Assembly (NCBI GenBank): GCA_040752295.1
Contig: JBFMFE010000223.1
Span: forward strand, 1 to 27,427
Reading direction: 5' to 3'
From: JBFMFE01 sp040752295
Lineage (GTDB): Bacteria; UBP15; UBA6099; JBFMBQ01
Length of the DNA stretch: 27,427 nucleotides
Below, in pieces: positions 1 to 6,816 of the stretch; position 1 is the first letter of the stretch; each line of letters starts with the position of its first letter. The notes under the pieces were generated by a model. That model was not told where the DNA came from. It saw only the letters and a list, made by a program, of their open reading frames with translations, and did no database searches. A program made the translations under genes and the position numbers.

Positions 1-1
1 C

Positions 2-43
2 TGCCTGGTGGCCGGGGCGGCGCCCGCGCCGCCGCGCGCGTAA
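2..43 (+). CDS. Possible C-terminal tail of a gene entering from the left edge
   Basis: Reading frame 2 is open from the window edge to a TAA at 41-43 and would give 13 residues rich in Ala and Pro. The next gene starts about 66 nt later on the same strand, so an upstream gene of the same run is plausible. The fragment is too short to identify and the open frame could be chance in such GC-rich DNA. Confidence 0.25.
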   Translation, partial: CLVAGAAPAPPRA

Positions 44-109
44 AGAACCGCTCCCGACAAAACGCCGGCGCGGGGAACGCCGCCGGAACCGCCCGAGAGA
101 GTGTTTTTC

Positions 110-310
110 ATGATCAAATCGAACGTGACGGGGTGCTCGATAATGGTTTTTCACGGAGATCAGCTTGTGGCGACGGGGATGTCGGGCGACAGAATGGACC
201 TTCCGCCCGGCAAGTACACGGTCCAGGCGATGAAGGAGGGTTACGACTCCGTCATCCTCGACGTCGAACTGAAGGAGCGGTTCACCGTGGTCGAGGTGAG
301 ATTCAAGTGA
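110..310 (+). CDS. Small PEGA-like beta-domain protein
   Basis: A 66-residue protein starting at the ATG at 110. An in-frame GTG at 101 would add three residues, but the purine-rich GAGAGAG at 95-101 is well placed for the ATG. The pattern of a short turn, then PPGKYTV, then EGYDSV, then alternating hydrophobic residues ending in VVEVRF resembles the PEGA repeat, a roughly 70-residue beta-sandwich often found in surface or envelope-associated proteins. No signal peptide or membrane helix is visible, which is odd for a stand-alone PEGA domain. The next gene begins 48 nt later on the same strand and the two are probably cotranscribed. I infer a binding or scaffold role, perhaps with the adjacent membrane protein. 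The family match is by eye only. Confidence 0.6.
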   Translation: MIKSNVTGCSIMVFHGDQLVATGMSGDRMDLPPGKYTVQAMKEGYDSVILDVELKERFTVVEVRFK

Positions 311-358
311 TGGCGCCCGAATGGAACGGGACGCCGACCGCCGGGAGAGCCACGGAGC

Positions 359-2062
359 ATGAAGAGAAACGCGCGTGAAAGATGGAGGCAGAGGGCGTTC
401 AGGACGGTCGTGGGGGCGCGCCCGGATAAAGCCGCCGTGGGCGACGGCACGCTGCTCCTCGATACCAATGACTCCTCGCTCTTCCACGGGTTGTTCGTCA
501 TGTCCGAAGGCGGCAGGCGGTTCCGCGAATTCTCGGTGAATTACCTGAAAAACAGGTTCGACGCCTACTCGGACGTGTACCACGGGGAAAGGATCGTCCG
601 CCCGGCGCAGTTTCTCCGGGGCGCTTTGAGCGAACTCATGGCGGAATGGACGAGGATTGACGGGTCGGAGGAGGAGACGAAGAAACCGTCCGTCGCCGTG
701 GTGCTGCTCGCGGGTGGCAACGCCTGCGTGGGCAGGATAAATTCGTTTCCCCTTTTCGTTGTGAAAGACCACCGTTTCCGCCAGGTGTTTTCCAGTTCGA
801 AGGGAGGGGACGCGCGTCCGGAGGCGCTCGAATTCGCCGTCTCGGACGGGGACAGGATTCTGATGGCGCCCGAGCGCGTGGTGGACCAGCTGACGAGGCT
901 GGAGCTGAAGAACGTGATCGTTTCCGAGGGCGACGCCGACGCGGCGTGCGGCAGGCTCGCCGCCCTCGCGCTGAGGTACGACGAACTGACCAGTCCGCGG
1001 CTCATGGTGGTGCATTTCAGACAACTCGCCGCACGCAACAACAAACTGCTTTCGCGGAGGAACGTCGCGATCACGTCCGCCCTTCTCTTTTTCATCATGC
1101 TTCTTTTTCTCTGGGGCGACATCGCCCGCGTGATACAGTCCGGCAGGAACGCTTACATCTTCACACCCAGGGGCAGAGAAAACATCACGGCTAAAATCGC
1201 GAACCATTTCACGCCGCGCAGGAGGTACCAGCCGGAGGAAATCTTTGCGGGACTCGCCGTTCCCTACGATATCGCACTGGCGCCCGACGGGGAAATATTC
1301 ATCGTGGACGACAGGGAGTCGTCCATCGTCGTTCTCAACCCGGAATCCGGGGCGGTGAGACCGCTTGCGACGAGAATAAAACTGGTGTTTCCCACGGGAA
1401 TCGAAGTCTTCCGCGACGTCCTCTACGTGGTTGATTTCTCGTACAGAAGCAACCGAATCCTCGTGATGACGCGCGGCGGCGAATTCCTCCAGAGAATCCC
1501 GGAGGACGGAACGGTGCAGCTTAAAAACCCGAAAGCCGCCGCCGTCTCGCCGGACGGGAACCTGTACATCTGCGACCGAGGGAACAACCGCGTGCTGCGC
1601 TTCAGTCCGGAGGGAAAGCTGGTGCGGGCGATCAACCTGCCGCCGGACATGATGGAGCCGAACGGCATCGCCCTCGCCGGGAACGGCGACATCTACGTGA
1701 GCCTGAAACTCACCGGCGGGGTCGCGCGCATCACCGGGGAAAAGAGCGTGAAACCGTTCGCCCTGATGCGCGACGGCGAGAGGGTATCGCTCTCAAGACC
1801 CGCGGGCATTGCGATCGACTCGAAGGGCTTCATCTACGTCGCTGACACCGGCAACAGGCAGGTGATCGTCTCGGACCCCATGGGCAGGCTCGACGAGAGC
1901 ATAGATTCCGAGGTGCTCCCGGACCTCGGCTCGTTCTATCCGCTGAGCGTCAAGCTCGATCCGCAGCAGAATCACCTGTACATCGTCGGAAGCAACCAGC
2001 TCAGTTACGACGAGTCAACGAGGGAGATATGCCGCGGCAAAATCTGGAGAGTAAAACTCTGA
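359..2062 (+). CDS. Degenerate PP2C-like domain / membrane helix / NHL six-bladed propeller protein
   Basis: A 567-residue protein with three parts. Residues about 28-222 follow the layout of a PP2C/PPM phosphatase: an LFVMSEGG stretch where LFVVADGMGG is usual, VAVVLLAGGNACVGRINS where a VGDSR motif is usual, SDGDRILMAPER where GDRLLLCSDG is usual, and a final MVVHF strand. The metal-binding Asp positions look replaced, so it is probably a pseudophosphatase. Residues about 235-254 form one strong transmembrane helix. Residues about 290-567 hold about six NHL-type repeats with phrases such as PDGEIFIVDD, PDGNLYICDRGNNRV and KGFIYVADTGNRQV, which fit a six-bladed beta-propeller. The topology puts the pseudo-PP2C in the cytoplasm and the propeller outside. 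The start has GGGAGAG at 344-350. A lytic transglycosylase gene follows 16 nt later. I infer transmembrane signalling or scaffolding. The NHL call is secure; the PP2C relationship is inferred from motif order. Confidence 0.8.
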   Translation: MKRNARERWRQRAFRTVVGARPDKAAVGDGTLLLDTNDSSLFHGLFVMSEGGRRFREFSVNYLKNRFDAYSDVYHGERIVRPAQFLRGALSELMAEWTRIDGSEEETKKPSVAVVLLAGGNACVGRINSFPLFVVKDHRFRQVFSSSKGGDARPEALEFAVSDGDRILMAPERVVDQLTRLELKNVIVSEGDADAACGRLAALALRYDELTSPRLMVVHFRQLAARNNKLLSRRNVAITSALLFFIMLLFLWGDIARVIQSGRNAYIFTPRGRENITAKIANHFTPRRRYQPEEIFAGLAVPYDIALAPDGEIFIVDDRESSIVVLNPESGAVRPLATRIKLVFPTGIEVFRDVLYVVDFSYRSNRILVMTRGGEFLQRIPEDGTVQLKNPKAAAVSPDGNLYICDRGNNRVLRFSPEGKLVRAINLPPDMMEPNGIALAGNGDIYVSLKLTGGVARITGEKSVKPFALMRDGERVSLSRPAGIAIDSKGFIYVADTGNRQVIVSDPMGRLDESIDSEVLPDLGSFYPLSVKLDPQQNHLYIVGSNQLSYDESTREICRGKIWRVKL

Positions 2063-2078
2063 CACGGAGGGGATACGG

Positions 2079-2717
2079 ATGACCGACGCCTTTTCAGGAA
2101 GAACCGCCCCGGACAGGCGCCGCCGCCGGGCGGGACGATTCCGCGCCCCCCTCGTGCGGATCGCGTTTCTCGCCCTCACCGTTTCCGCCTGGGGACCGGG
2201 GGGCGCGCCTTCCGCCGCCGCGGACGGAACCGCCGCCGACCGGCAAAGCATCGAAGACGCGTACATGAAAGTCGCGCTCTATTACAACCCCGGACTCGCC
2301 AGGGAGGAAGCCGCCAACATCGTCCGGAGCATCTTGTATTACTCAAGCCCGCAGATGTTCAACGTTGACCCCAGGCTGGTTGTGGCGGTCATCGCCGTGG
2401 AATCGAGGTTTCGCCCCGGCGCCGTCTCCCCGAAAGGGGCGATAGGACTGGGGCAGCTGATGCCGGCGACGGCGAGGGGAATGGGAATAACCAATCCCTA
2501 TAACATACAGCAGAACGTCTACGGCACGGTCAGGTATCTTCGCGAGCAGTACAACCGCTGGCTTTACCACGACAAGCCGCTGGACTACGCCCTCGCCGCC
2601 TACAACGCCGGTCCGGAGGCGGTCGAGAAACACAGGGGGATCCCCCCTTACAGGGAGACCATCGAGTACGTGAAAAAAGTCAAACGGCTTTACAGGCTCT
2701 TCAAGTACGGGACCTGA
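2079..2717 (+). CDS. Secreted lytic transglycosylase, SLT domain
   Basis: A 212-residue protein with an Arg-rich start, a hydrophobic stretch at about residues 23-38 and an Ala-rich region to about 48, which fits a signal peptide. The SLT (goose-lysozyme-like) domain covers about 75-205. The catalytic Glu is E108 in AVESRF, followed by GAIGLGQLMPATA at 120-132 and ALAAYNAGPEAV at 171-182, the three hallmark motifs of the MltE/Slt family. Such enzymes cleave the MurNAc-GlcNAc bond of peptidoglycan with formation of 1,6-anhydro ends. The ATG has GGAGGGG upstream. The gene sits between the NHL membrane protein and an HD-GYP sensor with short gaps, so cell-wall remodelling may be tied to that signalling. 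The product looks like a minimal enzyme with no LysM or other wall-binding module. Confidence 0.92.
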   Translation: MTDAFSGRTAPDRRRRRAGRFRAPLVRIAFLALTVSAWGPGGAPSAAADGTAADRQSIEDAYMKVALYYNPGLAREEAANIVRSILYYSSPQMFNVDPRLVVAVIAVESRFRPGAVSPKGAIGLGQLMPATARGMGITNPYNIQQNVYGTVRYLREQYNRWLYHDKPLDYALAAYNAGPEAVEKHRGIPPYRETIEYVKKVKRLYRLFKYGT

Positions 2718-2733
2718 AGCCGGACGGGGAAAC

Positions 2734-5052
2734 ATGCCTAAATCGCGCCTGCTGAACGCCGTCCGCCGCCTCCGCCCGAGGGGAGTCAGAACGAAGCTCC
2801 TCCTGTCTTTCATCGGGCTTGTCTTCTTCACGACCCTGGTCATACACGTGCTGACGATCAGGACCGCCAGGCACATGGCGTACCGGGGCGCGATTCAGAA
2901 CCTTTCCGGACGGGCTTCCTTCCTTGCGACCAGCCTGGGGGAGGAAATCAGGGAGGCAGCCGACTCGCTCGCACTTGCGAAAATACGCGTCAGGGGCGGG
3001 CGCATCGCCCCGGAGACGCTTCGCTCCGCGGGCCGTTTCCGGCGGCTGGCGGTCTTTGACGCCGAAGGAAACCTTCTCGCTTCATCGCCGGGCGGGGACG
3101 CGGATGAACCGGACGGGGACACCGTCATGCACCTCATGCGCAAGGCGGCGGGCGCGGGCATCCCGTGCGTCCTTCCATCCGCCGGGAGTGACGAAAAACT
3201 TCATTTCTACATCGCCGTCCCGGGCGGTTCCGGACGCGCCGGGGACGCGGGCGCGGGGATCACGGTCGGAAAGTTCCGGTTCCGGGATTCTCACTTTGCG
3301 AGGATGGCGGGGCTTCCGCCGCCCGACGGGGACGGGGTTCATACGACCCTCGTCGAAGAGAATGGAACGGTGCGGTTCTCGACGGCGGGAAACTTCGGGC
3401 GGATCGAGGACGTCGAGCCGGTCTCCCCCGGGAGCTATTTCTCGCTCCGCGCCGCGCCGGAGGTGGAGCGTGACTCAGGGAGCCTGCGACACTTCATGCT
3501 CGACGGCGAGCGGCACATGGGAGTCGCCGCCGCCATACCGGACGTTCCCGGGTGGGCGCTCGTCGTCCACGAACCTTACGGGAAGGTTTTCGAGGACGTG
3601 GGCAGGCTCAGCGTCAGCATCGCGCTCATAAGCCTGCTTGCGCTCGTCATCGCCGTTTTCCTCGGCTTGTACAGGTCGCACAGGATCGTCCGCCCTCTGT
3701 CGGCGCTCATCAGCGCGACCGAGGAAATCTCCCAGGGGGAATATTCCAAGCGGGTCGCCGTGAGGTCGAACGACGAGATGGGAAAGTTCGCCTACGCGTT
3801 CAACAGGATGACCGGCGTCCTCGAGGAAAAGATCAACCAGCACAGGGAAGCCCAGGAGAGACTCGAGGAGGCGTACAACCAGCTGAAGACCGACAGCAAG
3901 AAGCGCGACGAGACGGCGCGCGCGCTGCACCAGAAGATGCAGGAACTCGTTTCCCTCGGCGAGCTTACCAGGGCAATCACCACGACCATGGACCTGGACA
4001 GCGTGCTGGAGACCATCGCCGACCTCATCCACAGGGTGATGAACTTCGACACGTGCGCGATCAAGCTCCTCAACAGAAAGACCGGCACGCTGCACACCAG
4101 CATCTCCAGGGGACTGGGCAGCCTGTACCTTCAGAAGGCGGCGGAAACGCCCGTGGGGGAAGGCATAAGCGGCGTGGCGGTGAAGATGTGCAAGCCGATA
4201 GTGGTCGAGGACGTGGACGCCGATCAGCGGCTCCCGCGGGACCACGTCATCCGCTCGCTCGGCATCAAGTCGCTGGTGAGCTACCCCCTGATAACCAAGA
4301 AGGAAGTCGTGGGAGTGATGAACCTATACACGAGGTACCGTCACGATTTCATCGCCGACGACGACGAAAAGCTCATGCTCGAAATCTTCGCCAACCAGGC
4401 GGCGAGCGCGATCGAGAACGCGCGCCTCTTCGAATCGCTCCGCGAGAGCTATCTCAACACCGTCCAGGCTCTCAGCATGGCGATAGACGCAAAAGACCAG
4501 TACACTCTCGGTCACTCCAAGAGGGTAAGCGACGTCTCGCTCCTGATCGGCGAGCAGATGGGACTCAACCCCGAAGAGCTTGAACTCCTGCGCCACGCGG
4601 GCGACCTCCACGACATCGGCAAGATCGGCATCAGCGAACTCATCATATCCAAGAAGGACAAGCTCACCGTTGAGGAATACGAGATCATCAAAACCCACCC
4701 CCTCGTGGGTGAGACCATCATCGAACCCGTGCCGTTCCTTCAGGACATCCGCAGGATCATCCGCCATCACCACGAGAGATGGGACGGGTACGGCTATCCC
4801 GACGGTCTCCGCGGGGAAGAGATACCTCTTCTATCCCGCATCATCCTTGTGTCCGACGCCTACGACTCCATGACCTCCGACCGCCCGTACCGCCGCGCCC
4901 TCTCCCACGAGCGGGCGGTAAGCGAGATCGGCAGGCACTCGGGCACCCAGTTCGATCCGGCGGTCGTCAAGGCTTTCCTCGCGATCATGGAAAAGAAAAC
5001 GCCCGAAGAGATCATGCTCGAGCGCGAAGCCGGCAAAAGGAGGCGGCGCTGA
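2734..5052 (+). CDS. Membrane sensor HAMP-GAF-HD-GYP cyclic-di-GMP phosphodiesterase
   Basis: A 772-residue protein. A first transmembrane helix lies at about residues 27-46, an extracytoplasmic sensor (about 47-290, Cache-like in layout) follows, and a second helix lies at about 295-314. Next come a HAMP domain (about 315-365, with IVRPLSALISATEEIS), a short coiled coil, a GAF domain (about 405-560, with GEGISGVAVKMCKPIVVEDV) and a C-terminal HD-GYP domain (about 570-750). The HD-GYP signatures are intact: HDIGKIGI with H626/D627, the HHHERWDGYGYPDGLRGEEIP region starting near 678, and DAYDSMTSDRPYR. The family hydrolyses cyclic di-GMP, often to pGpG or GMP. The stop overlaps the next start by one base (TGATG), which indicates translational coupling. 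The signals sensed by the periplasmic and GAF parts cannot be read from sequence. Confidence 0.93.
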   Translation: MPKSRLLNAVRRLRPRGVRTKLLLSFIGLVFFTTLVIHVLTIRTARHMAYRGAIQNLSGRASFLATSLGEEIREAADSLALAKIRVRGGRIAPETLRSAGRFRRLAVFDAEGNLLASSPGGDADEPDGDTVMHLMRKAAGAGIPCVLPSAGSDEKLHFYIAVPGGSGRAGDAGAGITVGKFRFRDSHFARMAGLPPPDGDGVHTTLVEENGTVRFSTAGNFGRIEDVEPVSPGSYFSLRAAPEVERDSGSLRHFMLDGERHMGVAAAIPDVPGWALVVHEPYGKVFEDVGRLSVSIALISLLALVIAVFLGLYRSHRIVRPLSALISATEEISQGEYSKRVAVRSNDEMGKFAYAFNRMTGVLEEKINQHREAQERLEEAYNQLKTDSKKRDETARALHQKMQELVSLGELTRAITTTMDLDSVLETIADLIHRVMNFDTCAIKLLNRKTGTLHTSISRGLGSLYLQKAAETPVGEGISGVAVKMCKPIVVEDVDADQRLPRDHVIRSLGIKSLVSYPLITKKEVVGVMNLYTRYRHDFIADDDEKLMLEIFANQAASAIENARLFESLRESYLNTVQALSMAIDAKDQYTLGHSKRVSDVSLLIGEQMGLNPEELELLRHAGDLHDIGKIGISELIISKKDKLTVEEYEIIKTHPLVGETIIEPVPFLQDIRRIIRHHHERWDGYGYPDGLRGEEIPLLSRIILVSDAYDSMTSDRPYRRALSHERAVSEIGRHSGTQFDPAVVKAFLAIMEKKTPEEIMLEREAGKRRRR

Positions 5053-5351
5053 TGAGCGACGACGTGCTGCGGGGCATCCAGAGGGTCAGGGACGTCCGGC
5101 GCGTCCACGACACCTCCAGGAAGGAGAAAAGAGAAGAAAAGAAAAAGCATGACGCCGAGTTCCGCGAGCTTCTCGAGGGGGGCGTGAAGGAGACCGAACC
5201 GTTTGCAACGGCGCCGACAGTGGAAATAATCGAGCCGGTGAAGACGAAAGACATGCTGGGGCACCTTTCCTCCTCCACCGCTCCGCCGAAAATAGAGCCG
5301 CGGGACGACAAAAGCGAGCCGGGCGGGGAAGAGAGCGGCGGTGAGAAATGA
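5052..5351 (+). CDS. Small, highly charged protein of unknown function
   Basis: A 99-residue protein whose ATG overlaps the stop of the HD-GYP gene by one base, a strong sign that it is translated. The first half is dominated by Arg, Lys, Asp and Glu (DVRRVHDTSRKEKREEKKKH) and is probably helical. The second half is rich in Pro, Glu, Ser and Gly and is probably disordered. It has no Cys, membrane segment or signal peptide. I do not recognise the family. Its tight coupling suggests it works with the HD-GYP sensor, perhaps as an adaptor, but that is inference only. Confidence 0.65.
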   Translation: MSDDVLRGIQRVRDVRRVHDTSRKEKREEKKKHDAEFRELLEGGVKETEPFATAPTVEIIEPVKTKDMLGHLSSSTAPPKIEPRDDKSEPGGEESGGEK

Positions 5352-5433
5352 GGGGTTCGCTTCGTACGACGGGCGATTTTCAGCGGACCGTACACGGCGC
5401 GCCGGGCGGACGCCGGTCGGAGAGGCGGGCGGA

Positions 5434-5706
5434 TTGAAAGCTCTAAGGGCAGAGGTCCACGGCGTTGTTCAGGGGGTGGGCTTCCGCTTCTTCGTGGAAA
5501 GGGAGGCGAAGAAGCTCGGCTTGACGGGGTACGTGCGGAACAAGCCGGACGGAACGGTGGAAGCCGTCGCGTCGGGGAGCGAATCCGTCCTCAGGGAGTT
5601 CCTCGAGAAACTCAACCGCGGACCCTCCTTCTCGCGCGTGTCAAGGGTCGAAACGGAATGGCTCGAGGTCGCGCAGGAGTTCAAATCCTTCACGATAAGA
5701 TTCTGA
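5434..5706 (+). CDS. acyP: Acylphosphatase
   Basis: The 90-residue form starting at TTG 5434 matches the usual acylphosphatase length. The open frame runs back to a GTG at 5341, but that would add 31 residues unlike the family and overlap the preceding gene by 11 nt. A GAGGCGGG stretch just upstream of the TTG can serve as ribosome binding site. The signature GVVQGVGFRFFVEREAKKLG leads to GYVRNKPDGTVE, giving the catalytic pair R18 and N36 at canonical spacing. The enzyme hydrolyses acyl phosphates such as carbamoyl phosphate and 1,3-bisphosphoglycerate in the cytosol. Function is certain at family level; the start codon is an inference. Confidence 0.9.
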   Translation: MKALRAEVHGVVQGVGFRFFVEREAKKLGLTGYVRNKPDGTVEAVASGSESVLREFLEKLNRGPSFSRVSRVETEWLEVAQEFKSFTIRF

Positions 5707-5821
5707 ATGGTGCCATTGTGCCGATGACAGACCGGGAATCCTCCGCACACGTAAAATTCACCGCAGCGGTCGCCGCCCGCAGACGGCGCGGGGCGCGACT
5801 CCATTCTCAGGAGGTGACGGT

Positions 5822-6433
5822 ATGAAAAAATACCAGGAATGGGAAAAGTACGTTCGGGAGCAGACGAGGGAGATGAAAAGCGCCGTCCGGCAGGACGACG
5901 CACAAAGCAAGAGCGCGCTGAGACACGGCGGCATTCCCGGCGCGGGGGCCGGTCAGTCCCACGTTGTCCAAAGCCCGATAACCCGCAAGGACGTGGTGAT
6001 AAAGCGGAACTATAAAGTCAACGTGGAAAAGCCCGGGAACGAGGGGCATCCCGCCGCGACCATCCCATCACCCTTCGTGTCCGTCCACGACGTGTGGAAA
6101 GCGGCTGAAAAGTCCGTAAAGGGAAAAACCAGCCCCCCCGCCGGGAGACAAGCCGGCGAACCCCGCGCCGGGCGCCTCACCCATCAGCCCCACGCCGCCT
6201 ACCAGCGGCAGACCGCCGCGAGAACCTCATCCCAGACGCGGGAAGAGATTCTCGAGCGGCTGATCAATCCCACGCTGACGCTTGACGAAGCCGCGAAGAT
6301 CATGGGCGTCTGCAAAGCAACCGTCAGGCGGTACACGGTCAAGGGAATACTGCCTCACTACCGGACGCCCGGAAACCAGCGGAGGTTCAAGCTCAACGAC
6401 GTCTTGAATTTTCTTGATAAACAGAGGAGCTGA
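5822..6433 (+). CDS. Protein with disordered N-terminus and BldC/MerR-like helix-turn-helix
   Basis: A 203-residue protein with a strong ribosome binding site (AGGAGGTGA, 5809-5817). Residues 1 to about 138 are polar, low in hydrophobics and rich in Pro, Gly, Arg and Gln, with no recognisable fold. Residues about 140-203 form a winged helix-turn-helix of the MerR/excisionase type: TLTLDEAAKIMGVCKATVRRY, then a wing with RTPGNQRRFKLNDVLNFL, which closely follows the BldC pattern. Proteins with this domain bind direct repeats in DNA. The long disordered extension before the domain is unusual. The gene lies 35 nt upstream of a STAS gene, so it may regulate this envelope and signalling cluster, itself included. 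Confidence 0.8.
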   Translation: MKKYQEWEKYVREQTREMKSAVRQDDAQSKSALRHGGIPGAGAGQSHVVQSPITRKDVVIKRNYKVNVEKPGNEGHPAATIPSPFVSVHDVWKAAEKSVKGKTSPPAGRQAGEPRAGRLTHQPHAAYQRQTAARTSSQTREEILERLINPTLTLDEAAKIMGVCKATVRRYTVKGILPHYRTPGNQRRFKLNDVLNFLDKQRS

Positions 6434-6468
6434 AACCGCCGCGCCCCGGAACCGGAACGGCGGGAAAG

Positions 6469-6816
6469 ATGAAAATTAAATCCCGGGAACAAGATGGGGT
6501 CGTCATCGTCCAGCCCCATGGCGCCATCGCCCTCACGAGCCACCTCACCCTGAAGAAAAAAGTGCGCTCGCTCGCCGAAGACGGACACCGGCGGATACTC
6601 ATAGACATGGCTTCCGTGACCGACATAGACAGCACGGGCGTGGGGACACTCGTTTCCCTCCTCAACACCGTCCGTTCCCGCGGCGGCGACCTGCGCCTCG
6701 CCGGGAAAATCCACCCCGACGTGCTGAACATACTCAACCTGTGCGGGCTGAACAGGGTTTTCGTTTACTACGCCGATGCCGAAACAGGAACAAAAAGCTT
6801 CACCCTCAACGCTTGA
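6469..6816 (+). CDS. STAS-domain protein, anti-sigma factor antagonist type
   Basis: A 115-residue single STAS domain. The phospho-acceptor region reads DIDSTGVGTL with S55 in the expected position, after the buried strand RRILIDMASV. N-terminal QDGVVIVQPHGAI and C-terminal RVFVYYADAETGTKSF complete the fold. In the SpoIIAA/RsbV family this Ser is phosphorylated by an anti-sigma kinase and freed by a PP2C-type phosphatase, so the protein switches partners. No kinase of the GHKL type lies in the window, but a PP2C-like membrane protein sits upstream in the same gene run. The 3' end overlaps the start of the next gene by 41 nt. Confidence 0.9.
   Translation: MKIKSREQDGVVIVQPHGAIALTSHLTLKKKVRSLAEDGHRRILIDMASVTDIDSTGVGTLVSLLNTVRSRGGDLRLAGKIHPDVLNILNLCGLNRVFVYYADAETGTKSFTLNA

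Noticed and set aside
5725..5757. Possible promoter before the BldC-like gene (TGACA and TAAAAT)
   Set aside because: The -10-like TAAAAT is good, but the nearest -35-like element is about 22 nt away, too far for a normal sigma-70 promoter.
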